Assembly (NCBI GenBank): GCA_016840185.1
Contig: JAEOSV010000215.1
Coordinates: 1 to 7,480, forward strand
Reading direction: 5' to 3'
DNA length: 7,480 bases
From: Candidatus Hermodarchaeota archaeon
GTDB taxonomy: Archaea; Asgardarchaeota; Hermodarchaeia; Hermodarchaeales; Hermodarchaeaceae
Part shown: positions 1-5,149 of the stretch, piece by piece
Position numbering within the stretch: the stretch's first letter is position 1
How the letters are laid out: each line of letters starts with the position of its first letter
Position numbers and translations under genes: made by a program
Notes under the pieces: generated by a model
Told to the model about the DNA's origin: nothing
Databases searched by the model: none
What the model saw: only the letters and a program-made list of their open reading frames with translations

Positions 1-261
1 CCATTTAATCTGCTTACTAATCTTCGTCAAAATATCGTCTTGAGTTATTTGAAACAACGTCTTGAAAGACTCGACGAAAAACGACTCGAATTTCTAGCAG
101 AACTAGCTGATGTGCTTAAAGAAGAACATGTAATAATCGCATCTGACCCTTCAACGGTAGAAGCGATTAGCTGTATACCAGTGGTCTATCTTAAAGACCT
201 TCTCTCCCTCGAGAGTTCTAGCGATTTCATTGCACTAATTCAGAGCCGCCGAGGAGCTTGA
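1..261 (+). CDS. C-terminal part of an unrecognised protein (5' truncated by window edge)
   Basis: The reading frame is open from base 1 to the TGA at 259-261, giving 86 visible residues. It begins PFNLLTNLRQ and ends SSDFIALIQSRRGA. A TTG at 40 could be a start, but it has no Shine-Dalgarno sequence before it and the frame continues upstream, so I read this as the tail of a longer protein. The first two thirds look strongly helical and charged (KQRLERLDEKRLEFLAELAD), possibly a short coiled coil. A more hydrophobic segment follows (IIASDPSTVEAISCIPVVYL). I do not recognise the family and assign no function. The stop lies one base before the trm1 start, and the trm1 Shine-Dalgarno sequence sits inside this frame, so the two genes are probably co-transcribed and translationally coupled. 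Confidence 0.6.
   Translation, partial: PFNLLTNLRQNIVLSYLKQRLERLDEKRLEFLAELADVLKEEHVIIASDPSTVEAISCIPVVYLKDLLSLESSSDFIALIQSRRGA
251..256 (+). promoter_or_regulatory. Shine-Dalgarno site for trm1
   Basis: GAGGAG ends six bases before the TTG at 263. No ATG or GTG lies in frame between the upstream in-frame stop (236-238) and 263. This site therefore decides the TTG start. Confidence 0.7.
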
Positions 262-262
262 A

Positions 263-1435
263 TTGTACGAAGAACACCAGGAAGGCGCTATAACCTTTCT
301 TCGCCCACCCTTACAGAAGATCCCAACCACTGGTATGACCGTGTTTTTCAACCCTCAATCCGAGCTAAATCGTGACTTGACAATTATCGCCCTTCATACA
401 TTTCTTTCACATTTTAAAAAGACGGGAATCCGAATTTGTACTCCTTTGGCAGGAACGGGTGTTCGACCAATTCGTTTTGCTAAAGAAATTTCAGGGATTG
501 ACACCGTAATTGTAGGTGATGCAAATCCTAAGGCTGTTGAGCTTATAGAAAAGAATCGAGATATGAATGGCGTCGAGGAATTGCTTGAAGTATATCATAA
601 GGAAGCAAATCAATTACTAAGCCAGTTTGTGGCATTTAAGGAGAAATTCGATGTAATCGATATCGATCCCTTTGGGTCTCCTCGTGAATTTTTTGATTCC
701 GCAATTAGAGCGCTAAAATCCCCAGCGATGCTCTGTCTAACAGCAACCGATATGCCGGTTTTGGTAGGAATCAGGCGTCGGACTTGTATCAAACGGTATG
801 CTTCCACACCCTTGAAAACCGAATATGCCCATGAGTTAGCCGTGAGAATCTTACTGGGATGTGTTGTTCGAGAAGCAGCTTCTCGCAACATTGGGCTAAC
901 CCCGTTGCTTACATTTTCAATAGATCATTATGTGCGATTATATTGTCTAACAACAGAGGGAGATGAAAAAACTTGGGAATCGGTTTCTCAATTGGGTTTC
1001 ATTCTTCATTGTAGCAAATGTGGTCACCGTTCAGTTACCCAGGGTTTGATTCCGAATATCAAACACTGTGACCACTGCCAATCGGAAGACGCGCAACTAG
1101 TCGGACCTTTATGGATTGGTAATCTTGGAGACAAAGTTTTCATCAAAGAGATGTACGAGAATCTCGACGAATTTCAGTTAGGGAAAAAACGTAAAGCTGA
1201 ATCACTCTTGAAAACCTTAGAACAGGAAGTGGATGGTCCTCCTACGTATTATGATCTTCATCGCTTAGCGGATAAATTGAACATCCCAATTCCTCCGTTT
1301 CGTGATGTGATTGCAAGATTGTGTGATATGGGCGCGTTTTGTGTTCGAACCCATTTTTCGCCGTATGCAATTCGGACATCAGCTAGTGAAGAAACGGTGA
1401 GTCAACTTCTAATTTCACTTACAGTGGAGGATTGA
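263..1435 (+). CDS. trm1: tRNA (guanine(26)-N2)-dimethyltransferase Trm1
   Basis: This is an S-adenosylmethionine-dependent enzyme that makes N2,N2-dimethylguanosine at position 26 of tRNA in the cytoplasm. The 390 residues match the usual archaeal length. Visible features are the N-terminal FNPQSELNRDL segment (about 29-39), the SAM-binding loop LAGTGVRPIR (62-71), an acidic GDANPKAVELIEKN strand end (85-98), the catalytic DIDPFGSP motif (133-140) followed by LCLTATD (157-163), YAHELAVRILLG (188-199), and DHYVRLY (221-227). A C-terminal zinc-binding part has C250-x2-C253 and C269-x2-C272 followed by GPLWIGNLGD. The start is TTG, supported by GAGGAG upstream and by the family N-terminus beginning just there. 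rlmE follows after four bases, so the two form an RNA-methylation operon. I see no damaged motif. Confidence 0.96.
   Translation: MYEEHQEGAITFLRPPLQKIPTTGMTVFFNPQSELNRDLTIIALHTFLSHFKKTGIRICTPLAGTGVRPIRFAKEISGIDTVIVGDANPKAVELIEKNRDMNGVEELLEVYHKEANQLLSQFVAFKEKFDVIDIDPFGSPREFFDSAIRALKSPAMLCLTATDMPVLVGIRRRTCIKRYASTPLKTEYAHELAVRILLGCVVREAASRNIGLTPLLTFSIDHYVRLYCLTTEGDEKTWESVSQLGFILHCSKCGHRSVTQGLIPNIKHCDHCQSEDAQLVGPLWIGNLGDKVFIKEMYENLDEFQLGKKRKAESLLKTLEQEVDGPPTYYDLHRLADKLNIPIPPFRDVIARLCDMGAFCVRTHFSPYAIRTSASEETVSQLLISLTVED
1426..1430 (+). promoter_or_regulatory. Shine-Dalgarno site for rlmE
   Basis: GGAGG lies inside the last codons of trm1, nine bases before the rlmE ATG at 1440. This spacing and the four-base intergenic gap point to coupled translation. 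Confidence 0.7.
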
Positions 1436-1439
1436 AAAC

Positions 1440-2063
1440 ATGAAGCGGTGGAAGAAGAATGAGTCTTACAGAAAGCAGGCTCGTAAGGCAGGTTATCGCT
1501 CCCGTGCCGCTTTCAAGATTCTTGACATCGATAAACGATTTGGTATATTGAAGAACGCCATTCGTGTTATTGATTTATGTAGTTCGCCAGGTTCTTGGTT
1601 GCAAGTTGTAAGGGAACGATGTGTTAATCCTGAAGCAGTCATAGTAGGCATCGACGTCGCTCATATCAAACCAATTCCAGGTGTACACATTATCCAAAGC
1701 TCAATTGAATCGCCTGAGTTAATTTCACAACTGAAGGAATTTTTCGATAATCCTGTTCAAGTTGTACTTGGTGATTGTTCTCCAAAATTATCTGGGAGCA
1801 AGAGCCTTGACCGAGAGCGTCAGTTTTGGTTGGCCCAACTTGGCTTTAAGCTTGCTACGCAGTTATTAGGGAAAGGAGGGCATTTCGTGACGAAGCTTTT
1901 TCAATCCGATGAATTTCGCGGATTCATTGATCAGGCTAAGAAGCATTTCCAATCAGTAAAAACTTACAAACCACAAGCTTCCTTTAAACGAAGTGCGGAA
2001 ATGTATCTTATTGCAAAAGGATTTCGTGGAGTTTCAGACTCGATTACTCTAGACGGGCCTTAA
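1440..2063 (+). CDS. rlmE: FtsJ/RlmE-family rRNA 2'-O-ribose methyltransferase
   Basis: This is a Rossmann-fold methyltransferase of the RrmJ/FtsJ family. Members 2'-O-methylate a uridine in the A-loop of large-subunit rRNA (U2552 in E. coli), late in 50S assembly. The 207 residues carry the full K-D-K-E catalytic tetrad: K26 in GYRSRAAFK, D112 in VVLGDCSPKLSG, K152 in GGHFVTKLF, and E187 in the KPQASFKRSAEMYL block. The SAM loop is VIDLCSSPGSW (43-53), where the family more often has D-x-G-A-A-P-G-G-W, so two glycine/alanine positions are Ser/Cys here. The ATG at 1440 follows a good Shine-Dalgarno sequence. About 12 residues beyond the conserved end (RGVSDSITLDGP) are a non-conserved tail. 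The last 20 bases overlap the convergent TFE-beta gene. The exact rRNA target in this organism is inferred from the family. Confidence 0.94.
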   Translation: MKRWKKNESYRKQARKAGYRSRAAFKILDIDKRFGILKNAIRVIDLCSSPGSWLQVVRERCVNPEAVIVGIDVAHIKPIPGVHIIQSSIESPELISQLKEFFDNPVQVVLGDCSPKLSGSKSLDRERQFWLAQLGFKLATQLLGKGGHFVTKLFQSDEFRGFIDQAKKHFQSVKTYKPQASFKRSAEMYLIAKGFRGVSDSITLDGP

Positions 2064-2379
2064 TCCAACTGTTCAGTTTTTCACATACCCAAGGACTCGT
2101 TGGTTGTCCAGCACCACATTGGTCAATATTTTGGCAAATGAAACATGGACAACCCTCAAGTGTATCCCATTCCCCTTCATCATTCCCTTGCCAAATAATC
2201 CGAAATGTGGATTGACCATCATGATTCTCTTCAATTTTTTCGACTTGACCATTTTTACTTAACAAGTCTATAATCTGTAAAACAGTGGGTTCTGGCTGCT
2301 CCATTTTTTGAACTAACTCTGCAAGAAGTATGCCCCGTTTACCAGCGTCCTTAAGGAGCTCAATTGTACCAGATTCCAT
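2044..2379 (-). CDS. tfeB: Transcription initiation factor TFE-beta (RPC39/RPC34 homologue) with Fe-S domain
   Basis: Small 111-residue protein with an N-terminal winged helix (about 1-64; IELLKDAGKRGILLAELVQKM then a recognition-helix-like VLQIIDLLSKNGQVEKI and FRIIWQ wing). Its C-terminal cysteine domain has C79-x2-C82-x5-C88-x10-C99, ending LNSWIKARLE. This spacing, the proline-rich loop before the last cysteine and the following Leu/Trp helix match, from memory, the C-terminus of eukaryotic RNA polymerase III subunit RPC39/RPC34. Archaeal TFE-beta is the homologue of that subunit and carries a [4Fe-4S] cluster. It pairs with TFE-alpha to help DNA melting and open-complex stability at promoters. 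It lies downstream of tfb on the same strand with its own TATA box. The ATG is 26-37 bases after that TATA box, so the transcript would have a very short leader. C77 is an extra cysteine. Its 3' end overlaps rlmE by 20 bases. Confidence 0.85.
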   Translation of the reverse strand: MESGTIELLKDAGKRGILLAELVQKMEQPEPTVLQIIDLLSKNGQVEKIEENHDGQSTFRIIWQGNDEGEWDTLEGCPCFICQNIDQCGAGQPTSPWVCEKLNSWIKARLE

Positions 2380-2405
2380 GACATCATCTAGAAAACTGGT
2401 TCAAT

Positions 2406-2417
2406 GGATAAAAAGCC
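2406..2417 (-). promoter_or_regulatory. Candidate TATA box for the TFE-beta gene
   Basis: On the minus strand this reads GGCTTTTTATCC, preceded by a purine-rich TTTGAAA that could act as a BRE. A start site about 25 bases downstream would fall only a few bases before the ATG at 2379, giving a nearly leaderless transcript. No clear Shine-Dalgarno sequence precedes that ATG, which fits. Confidence 0.5.
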
Positions 2418-2429
2418 TTTCAAACGCCA

Positions 2430-2466
2430 AAGAAAAAGAAAGGAAAAAGGGCGAAACGTTTCGCCC
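2430..2466 (-). terminator. Hairpin plus T-rich tract after tfb (candidate terminator)
   Basis: Bases 2449-2466 form the perfect palindrome GGGCGAAACGTTTCGCCC, which can fold as a 7-bp stem with an ACGT loop. On the minus strand it begins 12 bases after the tfb stop codon. It is followed directly by TTTTTCC and further T-rich sequence (2430-2448), as expected for a T-tract-dependent archaeal terminator. The same palindrome is also about 45 bases upstream of the TFE-beta TATA box and could instead be a dimeric regulator site. Confidence 0.6.
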
Positions 2467-2478
2467 TATGAATACCCG

Positions 2479-3396
2479 TTAGAGTGGGACTTCAAGGTCT
2501 AGTTTTTCAACGAGTTCTTTGTAACGATTGCGCACTGTGACTTCAGTGACCCGAGCCACTGCTGCTACCTCACGTTGTGTACGTCGTGAATTTGCCAGAA
2601 CGCTTGCAACGTAAATAGCTGCGGCTGCGACACCGGTCGGTCCTCTTCCACTAGTTAGTCCTTTATTTGAAGCCATTTTTAGGATTTGAATTGCTTGGGC
2701 TTGAACTTCACCGAGTAATTTTAGTTCACTGATAAATCGAGGAACGTAGTCTATGGGAGAAGTGGGTGGTATTGAGAGACGAAGCTCACGTGCGATGAAT
2801 CGGTAACTTCGACCAATCTCTTTCTTGCCAACCCTTGAAACTTCAGCGACTTCATCGAGTGTTCGAGGAATTCGAGATTGCCGACAGGCTGCATATAATG
2901 CAGCAGCAGCAACTCCTTCAATTGACCGCCCTCGAATCAATCGTTGTTCGACAGCTCGGCGGTAAAGCATAGCTGCGATTTCACGAACGTTACGTGGAAG
3001 TCCAAGGCTTGATGCCATGCGATCCAGTTCGGAAAGAGCATAAGCAAGATTACGTTCTGTGGCATCGGACACACGAATTCTTCGTTGCCATTTCCTTAGT
3101 CGATAGATTTGCGCCCTGCGTTTTGGAGCTAAATCTTTACCATAACTATCACGATTTCGCCAATCAATCATTGTTGAAAGACCTTTATCATGAATAGTAA
3201 AGGTAAGGGGAGCACCAACACGAGCACGTTTATCGCGTTGTTCTTGGTCAAAGGCCCTCCATTCAGGACCTTCATCGATGATTCGATCTGTGAGAACGAG
3301 TCCACAGTTCATGCATATGATTTCGGCTCTTGAATAATCCTTCACTAGACGGGTAGTACCACAGTCAGGACAATGAGCGAGCGCAGAAGTACTTAC
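2479..3396 (-). CDS. tfb: Transcription initiation factor B (TFB, TFIIB homologue)
   Basis: TFB binds TBP and BRE DNA and recruits RNA polymerase to the promoter. The frame encodes an N-terminal zinc ribbon (C9-x2-C12-x15-C28-x2-C31), a B-reader/linker segment [12 protein letters not shown] (about 39-50), then two cyclin-like repeats (about 100-205 and 206-303) with the typical [17 protein letters not shown] and [16 protein letters not shown] helices. The first canonical start on this frame is a GTG at 3345, giving 288 residues, but that loses C9 and C12 and breaks the zinc ribbon. Upstream to the in-frame stop at 3436-3438 there is no ATG, GTG or TTG. I place the start at a GTA at 3396-3394, giving 305 residues, the normal length. 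It overlaps the gar1 stop as GTAA, just as ATGA or GTGA junctions do. The start choice is inference; the protein identity is not in doubt. Confidence 0.95.
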   Translation of the reverse strand, partial: VSTSALAHCPDCGTTRLVKDYSRAEIICMNCGLVLTDRIIDEGPEWRAFDQEQRDKRARVGAPLTFTIHDKGLSTMIDWRNRDSYGKDLAPKRRAQIYRLRKWQRRIRVSDATERNLAYALSELDRMASSLGLPRNVREIAAMLYRRAVEQRLIRGRSIEGVAAAALYAACRQSRIPRTLDEVAEVSRVGKKEIGRSYRFIARELRLSIPPTSPIDYVPRFISELKLLGEVQAQAIQILKMASNKGLTSGRGPTGVAAAAIYVASVLANSRRTQREVAAVARVTEVTVRNRYKELVEKLDLEVPL

Positions 3397-3662
3397 TTCT
3401 TTCGTCGTTTCCCTACGCCTCCTTTTGGAGCCTTCTTAAGATAGAGAGTTGTCCCAGGAGGCACTACGGCGTCTTTTATCTTTGCTTCTGGTTTTAACGC
3501 AGCAAACGGTTGAATAGTTGGTCCAAAGATATCAATCACTCTACCAATTGGTTTTGAGTGAGCTGAGAAAACGCGTGTCCCTAGTCGTAAAGCTTGATTT
3601 AGACGCGCAATGACATTCCCTTGCGCGGATATGTGTAGAACTTGACCAATTCCTTGCAGCAG
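3393..3662 (-). CDS. gar1: H/ACA RNP protein GAR1, with apparent CTG start
   Basis: GAR1 is a core protein of H/ACA ribonucleoproteins, which guide pseudouridylation of rRNA with Cbf5, Nop10 and L7Ae; it contacts Cbf5 and promotes turnover. The 89-residue frame reads [17 protein letters not shown] near the start, then [24 protein letters not shown] (about 26-48), PFAALKP and a basic tail ending GKRRKK. This is the compact Gar1 beta-barrel, at the usual archaeal size. The frame is open back to a TAG about 110 bases upstream but contains no ATG, GTG or TTG before the conserved domain. Tandem CTG codons at 3662-3657 lie exactly where family members begin, and AGGAG ends five bases before the first. 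I therefore call a CTG start. The stop overlaps the proposed tfb start. The gene lies between srp19 and tfb on one strand. Confidence 0.9.
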   Translation of the reverse strand: MLQGIGQVLHISAQGNVIARLNQALRLGTRVFSAHSKPIGRVIDIFGPTIQPFAALKPEAKIKDAVVPPGTTLYLKKAPKGGVGKRRKK

Positions 3663-3667
3663 ATCGA

Positions 3668-3672
3668 CTCCT
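3668..3672 (-). promoter_or_regulatory. Shine-Dalgarno site for gar1
   Basis: On the minus strand AGGAG ends five bases before the first CTG (3662-3660) and eight before the second. It is the main evidence for initiation at a CTG codon, since no canonical start exists in the frame. Confidence 0.55.
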
Positions 3673-3727
3673 GGGAAGGCCAGAATTGGGTCGTGGGGGG
3701 AATAGAAGGTGAGAAACAGACCGTGAC

Positions 3728-3740
3728 TTAAAAACGTTTG
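3728..3740 (-). promoter_or_regulatory. Candidate TATA/BRE for gar1-tfb
   Basis: The minus strand reads CAAACGTTTTTAA, a purine-rich BRE-like stretch running into an AT-rich TATA-like box. A start about 25 bases downstream would leave a leader of roughly 40 bases containing the gar1 Shine-Dalgarno sequence. The 192 bases between gar1 and srp19 hold no other gene I can support. Whether srp19 transcription reads through is unclear, as no terminator follows srp19. Confidence 0.45.
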
Positions 3741-3854
3741 CTTGCTTTTCTGCGTGGAAGAGTTGATGTTTGTAATCCCATAAGAAAATGGCTAGTCTTT
3801 CTATCATTTTCTTTATATTTTACGGTTTTTATGAGTATTTTTACAGGAACACCA

Positions 3855-4157
3855 TTATTTTTTTCCAACAGCTTTCAAAGTTTTCATAATCTTAGCAAGT
3901 TCTTTAAGAAGTTGGGTTTTAGTTTGATTTTCGGGTTTCTTAATGAGTACAACCCCCGATGCGCTCCACCAACTTGCAGGATATCGGGCATCTGACTCGA
4001 CTGTATGTTCTAGCCCAAGACGTTGTGCAGCCTTAGCAATCATAGTGGTAGTTACTACTGTCAATGCCAGTTTTTTTGGAACACGGCGCCCCGAATGACG
4101 ACTTCGGTTTGCTTCGAAATAAGCCGGATATATATAGAAATTTCCTGATTTGCGCAT
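3855..4157 (-). CDS. srp19: Signal recognition particle 19 kDa protein SRP19
   Basis: SRP19 binds the tips of SRP RNA helices 6 and 8 and prepares the RNA for SRP54, so that ribosomes making membrane and secreted proteins reach the translocon. The 100 residues show the family signature in order: FYIYPAYFEANRS (7-19), the RNA-binding SGRRVPKKLA (22-31), LGLEHTVESDARYPASWW (48-64), SGVVLIKK (67-74), and a basic C-terminal helix (KTQLLKELAKIMKTL). The ATG at 4157 begins about the usual distance before the IYPAYF motif. A weak GGCGGT lies upstream. SRP19 heads a same-strand run of srp19, gar1, tfb and TFE-beta. It is divergent from hypA, with a 99-base gap in which I find no convincing TATA box for either gene. 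Confidence 0.95.
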   Translation of the reverse strand: MRKSGNFYIYPAYFEANRSRHSGRRVPKKLALTVVTTTMIAKAAQRLGLEHTVESDARYPASWWSASGVVLIKKPENQTKTQLLKELAKIMKTLKAVGKK

Positions 4158-4256
4158 TCTAAACCGCCTTCATAGCCACCATCCATAACACAAAAGCTTT
4201 GCTTTTCTTGTAAGGGAGCAAGGTTGAAAAGTTTTGAGTAAACGGAATGATACGTC

Positions 4257-4634
4257 ATGCATGAATTCTCGACAGCAGTGAGTATAGTTGAAGCAGTAAA
4301 ACGTGCTGCAAAAAGCTACGGTGCTCCAAAGGTAGTAGGAATTACGCTTCAAATCGGAAAACTATCCATGCTTAATCACGATCAGTTACTCTTCGGCATC
4401 GAAATTGCGTCAAAAGATTCGGTTGCTGAAGACGCGAAGGTTACCATTGAGCCACTTGTAACGAAAATCCGTTGTCGAAAATGTGAAGCTGAATCAGATG
4501 TTACTCAAGAAGGGGCATTGTATGAAATCTTATCCTCTATGGCATGTTCTCACTGTCAGTCAAAGGATGTTGAAGTAATTCAAGGTCGAGAATGTGTCAT
4601 TAAGGATATTCAAGCGGAAGTAGAAAAAGAGTAA
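4257..4634 (+). CDS. hypA: Hydrogenase nickel insertion protein HypA
   Basis: HypA is a nickel metallochaperone that works with the GTPase HypB to load Ni into the large subunit of [NiFe] hydrogenases after HypCDEF have built the Fe(CN)2CO group. The 125 residues start with the nickel-binding MHE motif (H2, E3), followed by FSTAVSIVEAVKRAA, GAPKVVGITLQIGKLS, and the zinc-site cysteines C73-x2-C76 and C97-x2-C100. The conserved VIQGRECVIKDI ends the domain. The ATG is fixed because His2 must follow the initiator Met. The partner hypE lies about 500 bases downstream on the same strand, with rps8e inserted in the opposite direction between them. hypB, hypC, hypD, hypF and the hydrogenase itself are not in the window. 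Confidence 0.96.
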   Translation: MHEFSTAVSIVEAVKRAAKSYGAPKVVGITLQIGKLSMLNHDQLLFGIEIASKDSVAEDAKVTIEPLVTKIRCRKCEAESDVTQEGALYEILSSMACSHCQSKDVEVIQGRECVIKDIQAEVEKE

Positions 4635-4638
4635 CCGC

Positions 4639-4645
4639 TTTTTTT
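4639..4645 (+). terminator. T-tract after hypA
   Basis: A run of seven T starts five bases after the hypA stop. Archaeal RNA polymerase can terminate on such U-tracts without a hairpin. The run touches the last codon of the convergent rps8e gene, so hypA transcription would stop just as it reaches its neighbour. Confidence 0.45.
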
Positions 4646-5024
4646 ATTCTATCTTAATTGCGTCCACAATTCCATTTTGGCCTGGCCGACTGGTCACGCG
4701 TGCTTTTCCTTTTTCCGTTTCAATGATAGTTCCTTTTGTGATGATTCCACGACGATCAAAATCAACATCGGCCGGGTTTTGTAGGACTTGAATTATCTTT
4801 GATTTTTCTGCTTTCCCTGTGGCTTTGTCAGTTACATTGGCGTGAGAGGCTGCAAGCAGACGATGCTTGGAATTACCACCAAGGGCTCGTCTTTTACGGA
4901 GTTTCTTTTCTCCCATGATGGTTTCGGTGGCCTGGCTACCTCTTTCAAATTTACGATGCTTTCGTGATGAACGACGCCGAGCACCACTGTGATATCTTTT
5001 GGATTTACCTTGCCAGAGGGGCAT
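4644..5024 (-). CDS. rps8e: Small-subunit ribosomal protein eS8 (S8e)
   Basis: S8e is a small ribosomal subunit protein of archaea and eukaryotes. The 126 residues begin MPLWQGKSKRYHSG and contain the basic RRRSSRKHRKFERG, the RALGGNSKHRLLAASHANV block, KIIQVLQNPADVDFDRRGIITKGTIIETEKG, and the terminal ARVTSRPGQNGIVDAI. These are all hallmarks of the family. The frame is open further upstream to another ATG at 5126, but the family N-terminus and a clear GAGGT Shine-Dalgarno sequence seven bases before 5024 place the start at 5024. A TATA box lies about 45 bases before the start. The gene stands alone, convergent with hypA (nine-base gap) and divergent from hypE. Confidence 0.96.
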   Translation of the reverse strand: MPLWQGKSKRYHSGARRRSSRKHRKFERGSQATETIMGEKKLRKRRALGGNSKHRLLAASHANVTDKATGKAEKSKIIQVLQNPADVDFDRRGIITKGTIIETEKGKARVTSRPGQNGIVDAIKIE

Positions 5025-5031
5025 TTCAGTT

Positions 5032-5036
5032 ACCTC
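5032..5036 (-). promoter_or_regulatory. Shine-Dalgarno site deciding the rps8e start
   Basis: GAGGT on the minus strand, seven bases before the ATG at 5024. It selects this ATG over the upstream in-frame ATG at 5126. Confidence 0.7.
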
Positions 5037-5064
5037 GGATTTGTCACGAGACACTGACAAGATG

Positions 5065-5081
5065 CTATAAACGTTTCGCCA
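5065..5081 (-). promoter_or_regulatory. TATA box and BRE of rps8e
   Basis: The minus strand reads GGCGAAACGTTTATAG: a GAAAC BRE-like element followed by TTTATAG. Transcription starting about 25 bases downstream would give a leader of roughly 20 bases that includes the GAGGT site. The same TATAAA read on the plus strand (5066-5071) could also serve hypE, whose ATG is about 80 bases further on. Shared use is inference. Confidence 0.6.
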
Positions 5082-5149
5082 ACCCGATAATGGCAAAGAC
5101 TTTAGGTTCTTGACTTTGACTCCCATACGAACGATTCGAAGTGATTCTC

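Noticed and set aside
610..891. 93-codon minus-strand frame inside trm1
   Set aside because: It is wholly contained in the well-conserved trm1 coding region and has no recognisable domain or Shine-Dalgarno site.
2994..3197. 67-codon plus-strand frame inside tfb
   Set aside because: It is antisense to the TFB cyclin repeat and linker, and its product has no family features.
3541..3807. 88-codon minus-strand frame overlapping gar1, starting with an ATG at 3807
   Set aside because: It overlaps the clear Gar1 frame in another register and its sequence resembles no Gar1 N-terminus, so it does not rescue a canonical gar1 start by frameshift.
3738..3995. 85-codon plus-strand frame rich in Phe/Leu, resembling a membrane protein
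   Set aside because: The hydrophobicity comes from reading the antisense of the Lys-rich SRP19 end and an AT-rich spacer. I see no supporting start signal.
4061..4352. Two minus-strand frames crossing the srp19/hypA gap
   Set aside because: They overlap the SRP19 N-terminus or the HypA coding region antisense and show no domain.
5025..5126. 34-residue N-terminal extension of S8e from an upstream ATG
   Set aside because: The family begins at MPLWQGKSKR, and both the Shine-Dalgarno sequence and the TATA box fit the ATG at 5024. The TATA box would lie inside the extended gene.
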